Source: Persicitalea jodogahamensis
GTDB taxonomy: Bacteria > Bacteroidota > Bacteroidia > Cytophagales > Spirosomataceae
DNA: 64,000 bases
Direction of reading: 5' to 3'
Assembly (NCBI RefSeq): GCF_014651615.1
Contig: NZ_BMXF01000006.1
Location: 186,001-250,000 of the forward strand
In this document: in pieces, positions 34,675-43,657 of the stretch
Position numbering within the stretch: position 1 is the first letter of the stretch
Layout: every line of letters starts with the position of its first letter
The notes under the pieces: generated by a model
What the model was told of the DNA's origin: nothing
Databases searched by the model: none
The model's input: the letters and a program-made list of their open reading frames with translations, nothing else
Program-made: the position numbers and the translations under genes

Positions 34675-36135
34675 ATGCCAAAGTTAATTCTCTTACTTCC
34701 ATTCCTGTGCATCGTATCGTTTGTACGCCCGGCACAAGCCCAAACTACCCCCATCGCCCTCCACCCCCAGAACCCGCACTATTTCACTTACAAAGGCAAA
34801 ACTACCGCCCTGATTACCTCTGCCGAGCATTACGGCGCGGTACTTAATCTCGACTTCGACTACAAAAGATACCTGCAAACCCTGGCCGACGAGGGCATGA
34901 ACTACACCCGGATTTTCACGGGTACTTACTACGAAATCGCGGGGGATTTCAACATCGAGAAGAACAATCTGGCTCCCAAAAGGGAACGGTACATCGGCCC
35001 GTGGCCGGAAGCCGAGGGAGACACGTCGAAGTTTGATTTGTCAAAGTGGAATGAAGCTTACTTTGTGCGCCTGAAAGACTTTTTGTCCGAAGCCGGAAAC
35101 CACGGCATCATCGTCGAGGTCACGCTTTTTTCGTCCATTTACCAGGACAAAACATGGGGCATCTCGCCGCAAAACCCGGTCAATAACGTGAACCTGACCG
35201 ACCAGATTTCCCGCCAGCAAGCCCAAACGCTGAACAACAACGGTCTCTGGAAATATCAGGAGGCTTTCGTGAAAAAAATGGCGACAGAACTGAATGGTTT
35301 CGACAATATTTTCTTCGAAGTTCAGAACGAACCCTGGTCTGACCGCAATGTTCCGGTGTATAACATTATAAATAAAGAGGAATTGGTGAAAAACGACTGG
35401 CAAACCAAGTCTGATTTTGCCGACGAGGCTTCGTTAGAGTGGCAGGCCGCCGTAGCCAATACGATCAGCCAAACGGAGCAAAAACTACCTAAAAAGCACC
35501 TGATCGCCCAGAATTATACCAACTACAAAGCTTCCATTCCGAAGGTCGAACCCAATGTTTCCATCATCAACTTTCACTACGCCTGGCCCGAGGCCGTGCG
35601 CTGGAACTACCATTACAACAAAGTGATTGGCTTCGACGAATCGGGTTTTGCGGGTTCTGACGATGATGTGTACCGCCGGCAAGCCTGGCAATTCATGCTA
35701 AGCGGCGGTGGGCTGTTCAACAGTCTTGATTATTCGTTTTCAGTCGGCAATGAAGACGGCAAAGGTACTTACCAGGCACCCGGCGGAGGAAGCACGGCCC
35801 TGCGGTCGCAGTTGAAAGTACTTGCTGACTTTCTCGGCAGTTTTAACCTGGAAAAGCTATATCCCAACCACGTAAGTACCCTCAGCGCGCCCGGCCTGAT
35901 AGCCTATATGTTGTCGGACAAAAGCAACGCCTTCGCTGTTTTCCTGCGCGCTACGGGTACTACCCAATCGACCCTGAAACTGGCGGCCGATAATGGTACT
36001 TATGGGGTAAAATCCCTCGACACTGTCACGGGCAAATATACCAATCTGGGAGATGTGAAAGCGGTTGGAGGTATTTTGACGATTGGCGTAGATATTCCGA
36101 CGGGTGAATTAGCTTTGCGGATTTCAAAGCAATAA
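34675..36135 (+). CDS. Exported glycoside hydrolase (clan A, GH5-like)
   Basis: This 486-residue protein has a signal peptide (ending PAQAQ) and a TIM-barrel glycosidase pattern. The acid/base Glu is likely in NIFFEVQNEPWSD, and the nucleophile Glu in VIGFDESGFAG. The barrel opens with ITSAEHYGAVLNLDFDYKRYL and NYTRIFTGTYYE. The last 90 residues form a small beta domain. The exact family and substrate are not clear. It is followed after three bases by a carboxypeptidase-like-domain gene, so they are probably co-transcribed. Confidence 0.8.
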   Translation: MPKLILLLPFLCIVSFVRPAQAQTTPIALHPQNPHYFTYKGKTTALITSAEHYGAVLNLDFDYKRYLQTLADEGMNYTRIFTGTYYEIAGDFNIEKNNLAPKRERYIGPWPEAEGDTSKFDLSKWNEAYFVRLKDFLSEAGNHGIIVEVTLFSSIYQDKTWGISPQNPVNNVNLTDQISRQQAQTLNNNGLWKYQEAFVKKMATELNGFDNIFFEVQNEPWSDRNVPVYNIINKEELVKNDWQTKSDFADEASLEWQAAVANTISQTEQKLPKKHLIAQNYTNYKASIPKVEPNVSIINFHYAWPEAVRWNYHYNKVIGFDESGFAGSDDDVYRRQAWQFMLSGGGLFNSLDYSFSVGNEDGKGTYQAPGGGSTALRSQLKVLADFLGSFNLEKLYPNHVSTLSAPGLIAYMLSDKSNAFAVFLRATGTTQSTLKLAADNGTYGVKSLDTVTGKYTNLGDVKAVGGILTIGVDIPTGELALRISKQ

Positions 36136-36138
36136 AAA

Positions 36139-37257
36139 ATGGAATTCTGGAGAATTCGCAAACTATTTCTTGCAGTCTTCTGTCTGGCGCAACTGATTGG
36201 CCACGCCCAAACTACCACTGTAACGATAATGGGTACCGTGACCGACGAAGTAACGGGCGAACTGCTGCCTTTTGCCAATGTCTACATCAACAACTCGTCC
36301 ATTGGCACCACCACCAACGAGAAAGGGGCCTATACGCTGGCCAACCTGCCGATTGGCAACATCGACGTGGCCGTTTCTTATTTGGGCTATGCGCCCATCA
36401 AACAAACGCTGCGCTTCGAGCAGCCGGGACTCAAGAAGGTGCTGTTCAAGATGCGGCAGGGTGTGGAGCTGGAAGGTGTGGTCATTTTTTCCAAAAAGAG
36501 CAAAAAACGAGAGCAGCGCCTCAAAATCATTACGCGGGAACTACTGGGTGCCGGCCGATTCAGTAAGCTATGCAAACTACTGAATCCGGAGGTTTTGAGA
36601 ATATCGCTGGATGACAACGGACACCTTACGGCGCAGACGATCAGCCCTCTGAAGATAGAGAACCGCGCATTGGGCTATCTGATTCACCAGGATTTGTCGG
36701 ACTTTGATTTTTATGAAGGCAAAGTGTACTACGGCGGCAATACCCGCTTTGAGTTGTTGAAACCCGCGAATGAAGAGGAGGAAAACCGCTGGCGCGCCAA
36801 TCAAAAGACGGCTTATCAAGGTTCTTTGAAACAGCTCTTGACTAGTATGGTTTCCGATAGTTTGCGGGAAAACGGATTCCGGGTTTTTCAGGAGATACCC
36901 GATTCATTGCGTATGTTCAGCCGCGTCAGCACCCAAAACGGAATGAGTTTTATCAAAAACCATCTGCATAACCGGATTGAGGAAGTCAGGGGCAGGGCTC
37001 TGATCCGGCCGGGAGAGTTAGAAACCGAGCGACTGGTAGTTTCAGGAACAAAGCTGGAGGTGTTCAACCTGAACAAACGCAGCAGTTCTCCTTACAGCGA
37101 TATGTCCTATGCCTACTCGGTCATTTCGTTTCCGCAAGGCTACTCTGTTATTTCCCCGCAAGGTTGGCTTATCATGCCCAACGGAATCGATATCAGAGGC
37201 GATCTGGGCAACGACCGTTTCGCCAACCTTCTGCCCGCCGACTGGAAACGGGACTAA
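36139..37257 (+). CDS. Exported protein with carboxypeptidase-D-like regulatory domain
   Basis: The 372-residue protein has a signal peptide and one N-terminal CarboxypepD_reg-like beta domain (GTVTDEVTGELLPFANVYIN...TTTNEKGAYTLANLPIGNIDVAVSYLGY). A long unassigned domain follows, with a Lys/Arg-rich stretch (KKSKKREQRLK) near residue 120. This regulatory fold is common at the front of SusC/TonB receptors and of DUF5686-type proteins. Here there is no barrel, so it is a short stand-alone relative of unknown role. Confidence 0.75.
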   Translation: MEFWRIRKLFLAVFCLAQLIGHAQTTTVTIMGTVTDEVTGELLPFANVYINNSSIGTTTNEKGAYTLANLPIGNIDVAVSYLGYAPIKQTLRFEQPGLKKVLFKMRQGVELEGVVIFSKKSKKREQRLKIITRELLGAGRFSKLCKLLNPEVLRISLDDNGHLTAQTISPLKIENRALGYLIHQDLSDFDFYEGKVYYGGNTRFELLKPANEEEENRWRANQKTAYQGSLKQLLTSMVSDSLRENGFRVFQEIPDSLRMFSRVSTQNGMSFIKNHLHNRIEEVRGRALIRPGELETERLVVSGTKLEVFNLNKRSSSPYSDMSYAYSVISFPQGYSVISPQGWLIMPNGIDIRGDLGNDRFANLLPADWKRD

Positions 37258-37392
37258 GGAAATGGTAATTCGTAACTTCATGCAGGCACCTTTTTTGTAA
37301 AAGAACCGGTTACGTTACTTTATGAGATAACTCTTCCTGCCAAATGCAGTTTATCTGATTCTGAATCAATATTTACTTAAACCCATATCACC

Positions 37393-38688
37393 GTGTTTAA
37401 AAAAAGAACAAGCTTATACGCCACGCTGCTCATCAGCGCGCTGGCAAGTGTCCCGACAAACCAGGCCGTGGCGCAAATGGCCAAGGATAAAATCGCCGAC
37501 AACGCCGTGGCCGAACCTGTCATTAAGGTTCCGGCCAATTTCAAAACCACTATCGTGGCCGACGGCTTGGGTAAGGCCCGGCACCTGACGGTCACCGACC
37601 GGGGCGACGTGTATGTGCGGCTGGCCAAGCCCGTCGGTGGTGGCGGTACCGTGTTTCTGCGCGATACCGACGGCGACGGGAAGATGGATGAGCAAAAAAG
37701 CTTCGGGGATTTTGGCGGCACAGGCATAGCGCTGGGGGATGGCTACCTCTACACTACTTCCAGTACCGAAATCTTCCGTTATAAGTTGAATGGTAACCAG
37801 GAGGTCATTGACCCCAACAAGCCCGAGCGCATCGTCACGGGTTTGACTGATAAGGGCACACACGCCTCCAAATCGGTGGTGCTGGACAAAAGCGGAAATA
37901 TTTACGTGGGCATTGGTGCACCTTCCAACGCCTGTCAGGTAAAAGACCGGACCAAAGGCTCGCCCGGTATGATGCCCTGCGCCATGCTGGACTCCGTAGG
38001 CGGAATCTGGCAATTTAAAACCAATCAACCCGACCAGATCCTGAAGGACGGCGTCCATTACGCTACCGGCATCCGTAACATGGTGGGCATGGATTGGAAC
38101 GGTCAAACTAATTCGCTGTTCATCATGCAGCACGGCCGCGATCAGCTCAACACGCTTTTTCCCGATATGTACACCGATCAACAGTCGGCGGTGCTGCCTG
38201 CTGAGGCTATGTACGAACTGAAAAAAGGCGCGAATGCGGGTTGGCCCTATACGTATTACGATCAGATTCAGAAGAAGAAAATTGTAGCACCTGAGTACGG
38301 CGGTGACGGTAAGAAAGAAGGTTCGAGTGAGTACATCGACCCGGCGGCGGCCTATCCCGGCCATCTGGCCCCGAATGGTTTATTGTTTTACACGGGCAGC
38401 CAGTTTCCCGAAAAATATCGGAATGGAGCCTTCATCGCCTTCCATGGCTCCTGGAACCGCGCTCCTGAACCCCAGGCCGGGTACTTTGTAGTATTCCAAC
38501 CCTTCAAGAATGGCAAGCCTTCCGGCGACTGGGAAGTATTCGCCGATAATTTTGCCGGAATGGAAACAGTGATGTCGCCCGGTAGTGCCATGCACCGTCC
38601 TTGTGGACTGGCTCAGGGACCCGATGGTTCTCTCTATGTCGCGGATGACGTGAAAGGTACTTTATATAAGATTTCTTATTCCAAATGA
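37393..38688 (+). CDS. PQQ-dependent sugar dehydrogenase-like beta-propeller (sorbosone dehydrogenase type)
   Basis: This 431-residue exported protein starts at GTG 37393 with a signal peptide (about 25 residues). It has a propeller fold: ATGIRNMVGMDWN, HGRDQLN, GANAGWPYTYYD, GAFIAFHGSWNR, and a final PCGLAQGPDGSLYVADDVKGTLYKI. These are typical of soluble glucose/sorbosone dehydrogenases, which use PQQ and pass electrons to a cytochrome. The stop overlaps the ATG of a cytochrome c gene by four bases, which supports this. Confidence 0.87.
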   Translation: MFKKRTSLYATLLISALASVPTNQAVAQMAKDKIADNAVAEPVIKVPANFKTTIVADGLGKARHLTVTDRGDVYVRLAKPVGGGGTVFLRDTDGDGKMDEQKSFGDFGGTGIALGDGYLYTTSSTEIFRYKLNGNQEVIDPNKPERIVTGLTDKGTHASKSVVLDKSGNIYVGIGAPSNACQVKDRTKGSPGMMPCAMLDSVGGIWQFKTNQPDQILKDGVHYATGIRNMVGMDWNGQTNSLFIMQHGRDQLNTLFPDMYTDQQSAVLPAEAMYELKKGANAGWPYTYYDQIQKKKIVAPEYGGDGKKEGSSEYIDPAAAYPGHLAPNGLLFYTGSQFPEKYRNGAFIAFHGSWNRAPEPQAGYFVVFQPFKNGKPSGDWEVFADNFAGMETVMSPGSAMHRPCGLAQGPDGSLYVADDVKGTLYKISYSK

Positions 38689-39149
38689 ACAGAGTACTCA
38701 GATGTAGTTTCGTCGCAGGGGTGATGGTGAGTGTTTTCTCCTTCCAGTCCTGCGCCCAGACCAAAAACGCTACCCAGAAATCAACTTCTGATGCTGCGAA
38801 AGTCAGTCCAACGGAGGTATCGATGGCGGCGGGTAAGTTGGTCTACAATCAAAACTGTCTCGTCTGCCATCAGGCTGATGGCGGCGGCGTACCGCACCTC
38901 AATCCGCCTTTGAGTCAGACCGATTATGTACTGGGCGAGAAGGCCCGGTTAATCGGAGTTGTTCTGAACGGGCTGGATGCCCACGAACCGATCAACGACG
39001 AGGTGTACAGCAATGTGATGCCCGCCCATAATTTCCTGACCGACCAGCAGATCGCCGATGTGCTGACATTTGTCAGGAATAGTTTCGAGAATAAGGCTTC
39101 GGCCGTTTCGGTGGCGGAAGTAAAAGCTGAACGGGCAAAGAAGAAATGA
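38685..39149 (+). CDS. Class I cytochrome c, electron acceptor of the sugar dehydrogenase
   Basis: This 154-residue exported protein has a lipoprotein-like signal (SVFSFQSC) and one haem c site, NCLVCHQADGGGVP (CxxCH), followed by axial Met candidates in SNVMPAHNFLTDQQIADVLTFVR. It overlaps the dehydrogenase gene by four bases (ATGA). I infer it takes electrons from that enzyme. Confidence 0.9.
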   Translation: MNRVLRCSFVAGVMVSVFSFQSCAQTKNATQKSTSDAAKVSPTEVSMAAGKLVYNQNCLVCHQADGGGVPHLNPPLSQTDYVLGEKARLIGVVLNGLDAHEPINDEVYSNVMPAHNFLTDQQIADVLTFVRNSFENKASAVSVAEVKAERAKKK

Positions 39150-39195
39150 GCCTTCGATAGAAATGCAGTAGGCCGGGAAGGCCGAATATCCTTAT

Positions 39196-39234
39196 AGCTC
39201 CATTACCATGGTTATCACGGTAATGGAGCTTTTT
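39196..39234 (+). terminator. Strong terminator after the cytochrome gene
   Basis: A perfect 12-bp stem (39196-39207 with 39219-39230) is followed by five T. It ends the dehydrogenase/cytochrome operon. Confidence 0.9.
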
Positions 39235-39280
39235 CTATATATTGCTCATCTACCTGTTTTCCCCAAATAAATCGTTTTCC

Positions 39281-40051
39281 ATGAAGCTGTTCACTGTCTG
39301 TCTCTTGCTGGTATCTTTTTCGTCACTGGCCCAAACCATTCCCTATTCTTCGGCTGAACCTTACATCCGTCTGATCGCCGGACCGGAAAATGCCTCAGCC
39401 AGGCGTCTCGAGCTATCCTCGGACATCGACACTACCTGGGATCGCTGGAAGGATCGGGGCTACAGCTTTGGATTCGACCCGAAAGTCACGCCGATGTACA
39501 CCACCGTGAATGGTATCCTGAGTACGCCCTATATGGTTCAGGTGCGCGGCAACGACCAGGAACGCAACCGCAAGCGCTGGGGCTACCACGTGTTCGAAGG
39601 CTACGCCCGCGACGATAAGTCGCGCATCACGATGCTCGTCAACAAGCACGTGGAAGAAGGCCGGCCCGTGGCTGAAGCTTATTATTACAGCACGGTGTAC
39701 AACCACTCGGAACCCGCCTACAACTGGTTCAGAATCGGTTCCGATGTACGGCAGCATTCTTTCCTTTTTGGTCGGGATAAGGCCATTTTTTATGGTTCGC
39801 TGCGCCTGACCAACGCCCTTACGCTGGGCAGTGTAGGAAAAGAAGATTTGCGGGAGCTTGAAGTACCGGGCGATGCCGAAAAAGAGTACGCCGAGGACGC
39901 CAAACACGTCAACTTCCAGGCGCTGAAAACAGGAGGGGATGGTACCATTTTCTACGACAAGGATAACCACATTATGGTCATTAAGCTAGACGGCCAGTGG
40001 ATGAAGGTATCGGTGGAGCCTTTGCCCGAGAACGTAAAGTACCCTTTTTGA
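39281..40051 (+). CDS. Exported beta-rich protein of unknown function
   Basis: I do not recognise this 256-residue protein. It has a signal peptide (MKLFTVCLLLVSFSSLAQ) and a soluble mature domain rich in Tyr, Arg and Asp. There is no Cys in the mature part. The start is ATG 39281; the longer form at 39242 would put 13 residues before the signal. It converges on nuoK, 35 bases away. Confidence 0.75.
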   Translation: MKLFTVCLLLVSFSSLAQTIPYSSAEPYIRLIAGPENASARRLELSSDIDTTWDRWKDRGYSFGFDPKVTPMYTTVNGILSTPYMVQVRGNDQERNRKRWGYHVFEGYARDDKSRITMLVNKHVEEGRPVAEAYYYSTVYNHSEPAYNWFRIGSDVRQHSFLFGRDKAIFYGSLRLTNALTLGSVGKEDLRELEVPGDAEKEYAEDAKHVNFQALKTGGDGTIFYDKDNHIMVIKLDGQWMKVSVEPLPENVKYPF

Positions 40052-40085
40052 AATGATTGAATTGGGCAGATAAGAGTGGAAACAA

Positions 40086-40400
40086 CTACTGCTTCAAATC
40101 CTTCATTTCATCCGGATCGATGCTGCCGTAGTGGTGATAGACGCGCAATACAATTGCCAGCGCCACCGTGACTTCGGCGGCAGCGACTACGATCACAAAC
40201 AGTGCGAATAGCTGTCCCCGCAATAGCACCGGATCATGCCGACTGAACGCGATGAGGTTAAGATTCACCGCATTGAGCATCAGTTCTAAGCCAATAAGTA
40301 TGCCAATCACGTTGCGCTTGGTGACAGCCACGGCCAGCCCCAGGCTGAACAAAGCCGCCGCGACAACCAGAAAATGGAAAAGTGGAATGGCTGAATTCAT
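40086..40400 (-). CDS. nuoK: NADH-quinone oxidoreductase subunit K
   Basis: This 104-residue membrane subunit of complex I has three helices. The conserved Glu residues lie in GIEL-type GILIGLELMLNAVNLNLIAF and in VVAAAEVTVALAIVLRVY. It overlaps the nuoJ stop by four bases. Next downstream on the strand there is no nuoL, which lies 8.6 kb away. Confidence 0.95.
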   Translation of the reverse strand: MNSAIPLFHFLVVAAALFSLGLAVAVTKRNVIGILIGLELMLNAVNLNLIAFSRHDPVLLRGQLFALFVIVVAAAEVTVALAIVLRVYHHYGSIDPDEMKDLKQ

Positions 40401-40930
40401 TCGGTCGGGTCGGGGTTGCGGTGCATCGCCAGGTATGCGGCACCTACCAGAGCTACAAGCAGCAGGATACCGGCGATTTCAAAGGGTAACAAGTGGGTAG
40501 TCATTAATTCTACGCCCAGGGTCCGGATGGTCGAGCGGCTGTCGAGCGTGTCGCCATCCAGGGCAAAGTTGGCCTGAACAACGACCAAAAACAAGACCAC
40601 GAACAATCCCAGGCCTACCGTCAATCCCCAAAACTTTCGTCCCAGACCAACCAGAACACGGTTGGGCGTTTGGGAAGTTGCCTCCGGGTCGGGGACTCTT
40701 GTGAGCATAATCCCGAAGATCAATAGTACCAGAATCCCGCCCACATACACCATCAGTTGAGCGACGGCCAGAAAATCTGCCCCCGCCAGTACAAATAGCG
40801 CCGCTATACCCAGTAGGGCCAGAAACAGCGAAAAGGCCGCGTACATCAGGTTGCGGGTCAGGAGGATAAAAAGGCCCGAACCGAGGGCGAGAGCCGCGAA
40901 AGCGTAAAAGGCAAGTAGCTCAGTTGACAA
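40397..40930 (-). CDS. nuoJ: NADH-quinone oxidoreductase subunit J
   Basis: This 177-residue membrane subunit of complex I has five helices; the conserved motif YVGGILVLLIFGIMLT is visible, as is the first helix ALGSGLFILLTRNLMYAAFSLFLAL. It is 60 bases downstream of nuoI and overlaps nuoK. Confidence 0.94.
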   Translation of the reverse strand: MSTELLAFYAFAALALGSGLFILLTRNLMYAAFSLFLALLGIAALFVLAGADFLAVAQLMVYVGGILVLLIFGIMLTRVPDPEATSQTPNRVLVGLGRKFWGLTVGLGLFVVLFLVVVQANFALDGDTLDSRSTIRTLGVELMTTHLLPFEIAGILLLVALVGAAYLAMHRNPDPTE

Positions 40931-40990
40931 TTTAATTCAAGGGACAGGTAGTGAATAATGCGAACTCCGCACGGAGCCTCGCTGGCTTTT

Positions 40991-42322
40991 CTATTCGTCT
41001 TTCGGCTTCGGTGGTTTCATCGTAGGCCGAAAGGGTACTTTGGGTTTCGGCTTTTCCGGGGCAGGTTCAGAAGCGGATGGATCTGTCTCGGACGATGGCG
41101 CGGCTTTGGGCGGTTTCATCGTAGGCCGAAAGGGTACTTTTGGCTTTTCTTTCGACAATTCTTCCTTAATCTCGCCCTCTTTGTTGGAAACTTCCGCTTT
41201 CGCGGTACTTCCCGGCGGTTTCATAGTCGGTCGAAAAGGTACCTTGGGTTTCGGCTTTTCCGGGGCAGGTTCAGAAGCGGATGGAGCAGTCTCGGACGAT
41301 GGCGCGGCTTTGGGCGGCTTCATCGTAGGCCGAAAGGGTACTTTTGGTTTTTCTTTCGACAGTTCTTCCTCAACCTTGCCCTCTTTGTTAGAAACTTCCG
41401 CTTTCGCGGTACTTCCCGGTGGTTTCATCGTAGGCCGAAAGGGTGCCCTGGGTTTCGGCTTTGGCGGCTCTGTTTGCTTTTCTTCTGGTACCGATTCAGC
41501 CGCCGACACCGGCTTTTCCTTTTTAGCAGGAATCACAGGCCGCTTCATTACAGGGGCCGGACGCGCAGGCCGAAAGGGTACTTTGGACTTTTCGAGCTCG
41601 TCGCCCTCCTCCCTCGTTACTTCCGGTTCCGCTGGAGCAGCTGTTTTCGGCTTCATTTGAGGGCTCGGTCTGAACGCCGGACGCGGTGCCGCCGGTTTGT
41701 CGCCCGACTCCACTTTGGGAGTACTTTTGGCAGCCGCTTTCAGGGCTTCTTTTTCGGCCTGGAATATTTCAAGAAGTCGCTTTTTCTCATCGGCTTCGGC
41801 GGGTGTAAGATTGCCAAACTCATAGACCATGTCGCGGATATCGAGCTCGCTGTAATCGAAAGTCTTGGTCATCGTCAGGCATTCGGTCGGGCATACCGTC
41901 GTGCACAAACCACAATAGCAGCACTTGGCCATATCGATGTCGAACTTGGCTGCATACAATCGAATGGGCGAGCCATCGGAGGCCTTTCCAACTTCCTCGG
42001 TAGCACGAATGGGTTCGATGTCGATGCAGTCCACCGGGCAGACTTTGGCGCACTTGTCACACACAATACAATCGTCCATCTCGTTGTGCAGGCGGTAGCG
42101 GCCGTTATCGGGAATGGGAATCGTTTCCAGCGGATACTGGATCGTGACCATACCCTCACTCTGGTCGAAGAAATCGTCGCGCCGTACATCGCCCGCCCGA
42201 CGGCGGTGCCGCGCCGCCCACAGGTGGCGCCAGGTCAGGCTCATACCCTTTGCGGTGGTACGTATTCCGTCGGCAATATTTTGGAAGTAAGTAGAAGGCA
42301 TCGGGGTTTCGGCTACGCTCAA
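40991..42322 (-). CDS. nuoI: NADH-quinone oxidoreductase subunit I with long repetitive C-terminal tail
   Basis: Residues 1-190 are a normal NuoI, the peripheral-arm subunit carrying two 4Fe-4S clusters (N6a, N6b). Cys sets are C85/C88/C91/C95 and C134/C137/C140/C144, with C99 and C148 completing the exchange. Residues about 195-443 are a hydrophilic Pro/Lys/Glu-rich tail. It holds five exact copies of PFRPTMKPP, two looser ones, and a 68-residue block repeated twice. NuoI is usually about 160-200 residues, so the tail more than doubles it. No frameshift is seen. The tail probably lies on the cytosolic face; its role is unknown. Confidence 0.92.
   Translation of the reverse strand: MSVAETPMPSTYFQNIADGIRTTAKGMSLTWRHLWAARHRRRAGDVRRDDFFDQSEGMVTIQYPLETIPIPDNGRYRLHNEMDDCIVCDKCAKVCPVDCIDIEPIRATEEVGKASDGSPIRLYAAKFDIDMAKCCYCGLCTTVCPTECLTMTKTFDYSELDIRDMVYEFGNLTPAEADEKKRLLEIFQAEKEALKAAAKSTPKVESGDKPAAPRPAFRPSPQMKPKTAAPAEPEVTREEGDELEKSKVPFRPARPAPVMKRPVIPAKKEKPVSAAESVPEEKQTEPPKPKPRAPFRPTMKPPGSTAKAEVSNKEGKVEEELSKEKPKVPFRPTMKPPKAAPSSETAPSASEPAPEKPKPKVPFRPTMKPPGSTAKAEVSNKEGEIKEELSKEKPKVPFRPTMKPPKAAPSSETDPSASEPAPEKPKPKVPFRPTMKPPKPKDE
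41014..41470. repeat. 204-base tandem repeat within nuoI
   Basis: Two full units of 204 bases (about 41014-41217 and 41218-41421) and a partial third encode the repeat tail. Copies differ at few positions. A shorter unit encoding PFRPTMKPP recurs inside each, five times in all. Confidence 0.9.
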
Positions 42323-42402
42323 CCTGACAAGGAGGTCGGCTTTTGCAAAAATAGCGGATTAATCGAAAAGGCTGCGAAATCGCTGACAGGTTGTCTTATC
42401 GC

Positions 42403-43062
42403 TCAACCTCCCTGTGCGCTATCGCCAAGCCGCTCTGTGTCGTTGATGATCTGTCCCTCCATCTGAAGGAGGTTGACCAACTCCCGCTGCAACGACTTCG
42501 TCTTATCGGTGTTGTACCAGCGTTGCTCCTCTTCCTGAAATTCGGCATAAGGGATCGTTGGATTTTTTTTGTAATCCCAGACGATTTCCTGCAAGGCTGC
42601 CGGGCGCGGTCCCCAGGTAAAAAGCTCGTTCCCGTCGGCATCGATTGCGATCAGCTTCGGGATGGCTTTGCCACCGCGGGTCAGGTGAGCATCCATGATT
42701 TCGGGATGCTCGTCGCGCAGCAGCATGGTCAGCGTGATATTCGGGTTAAGTGCCGCCACTTTGGCAATTACGGGCAGGTTTTGAGCCGAATCGCCACACC
42801 AGGCTTCGGTGAGGACGTACCAGGTTTGCGGGGTAGAAAGCTGAAAAGCCAGCTGCTGTAAGTCCAGATCCAGCTTCACGGTTTTGTCCAGACGGTGCAT
42901 CCGGTACTGGTTGAGACGGGTATACTCCGCCATCTCAGGTGACTGCCTGGATCCGGTGGTGCGTTTCTCGGCTACGACCTGATCCGTCAGGGCCAGGTAC
43001 TCATCGTAAGTATAGGTCTGCCTGATATTTTCGGGTGTAAAGACGGTTTTGGCTGCGTTCAT
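42403..43062 (-). CDS. Thioredoxin-family protein with CxxS motif
   Basis: This 219-residue cytosolic protein has a thioredoxin-like core with WYVLTEAWCGDSAQNLPV. The motif is C-G-D-S, with the second Cys replaced by Ser. It also has the cis-Pro loop GGKAIPKLIAIDADG. Such proteins are common in Bacteroidota; a monothiol exchange or chaperone role is possible. It sits alone between nuoI and methylglyoxal synthase. Confidence 0.85.
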   Translation of the reverse strand: MNAAKTVFTPENIRQTYTYDEYLALTDQVVAEKRTTGSRQSPEMAEYTRLNQYRMHRLDKTVKLDLDLQQLAFQLSTPQTWYVLTEAWCGDSAQNLPVIAKVAALNPNITLTMLLRDEHPEIMDAHLTRGGKAIPKLIAIDADGNELFTWGPRPAALQEIVWDYKKNPTIPYAEFQEEEQRWYNTDKTKSLQRELVNLLQMEGQIINDTERLGDSAQGG

Positions 43063-43106
43063 GGGATGCTTTTTTCCTCACAAAACCTTGTCCTCCGGCT
43101 TTCGGT

Positions 43107-43556
43107 TCAGACTTTCCGCTTGATATAAGTACTGTAGTCGGTCTGCCGGGCTTCATAATCCCCGGCCATAAACGGCGAACTGAGCAAAAAATCGGCGGTG
43201 GCCCGGTTGCAGGCCATCGGGATATTCCAGACCACACTCAGCCGCAGCAGGGCCTTGATGTCGGGGTCATGCGGCTGGGCCGCCATCGGGTCCCAAAAGA
43301 AAATCAGCATATCCACCCGTTCTTCGGCGATCATCGCGCCGATCTGCTGGTCGCCGCCCAGCGGGCCGCTCAGGAGCCGGATCACGGGTAGGTTCAGGGC
43401 CTCTTCCAGCATTTTTCCGGTAGTGCCTGTGCCGTAGAGTTCGTGCCGTGCCAGCATTGCTATGTTGTCATGCGCCCAATCCATGAGCTCGGCTTTGCGG
43501 TTATCATGGGCTACGATGGCCAGGCGCTTGCGGGGGAGAAGGTTGCGGGAAGTCAT
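43107..43556 (-). CDS. mgsA: Methylglyoxal synthase
   Basis: This enzyme converts dihydroxyacetone phosphate to methylglyoxal and phosphate, a bypass when sugar phosphates build up. The 149-residue protein has LAIVAHDNRKAELMDW, the phosphate site YGTGTTGKMLE, the catalytic-region SGPLGGDQQIGAMI, and FFWDPMAAQPHDPDIKALLRL with the conserved Asp and His. Length is normal. It has the same strand as its neighbours but is probably monocistronic. Confidence 0.95.
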   Translation of the reverse strand: MTSRNLLPRKRLAIVAHDNRKAELMDWAHDNIAMLARHELYGTGTTGKMLEEALNLPVIRLLSGPLGGDQQIGAMIAEERVDMLIFFWDPMAAQPHDPDIKALLRLSVVWNIPMACNRATADFLLSSPFMAGDYEARQTDYSTYIKRKV

Positions 43557-43657
43557 TTTTTGAAAGAAGAAAGGGTGAAAGTAGGATAGAAGATGAAGGA
43601 CATCGGAGGCATGATACGCTCGATTGACAATGATAACTTTGGTATTCTAGAGACTTC

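Noticed and set aside
41014-41470. Mobile or CRISPR-like repeat
   Set aside because: The 204-base units are in frame and encode protein repeats in nuoI, with no spacer or terminal inverted repeats.
40958-42466. Open plus-strand frame of 502 codons rich in Phe, Arg and Trp
   Set aside because: It is the antisense of the repetitive nuoI coding sequence. The repeats on the minus strand keep it open, and its composition (RRPKGYFGF) has no sensible protein pattern.
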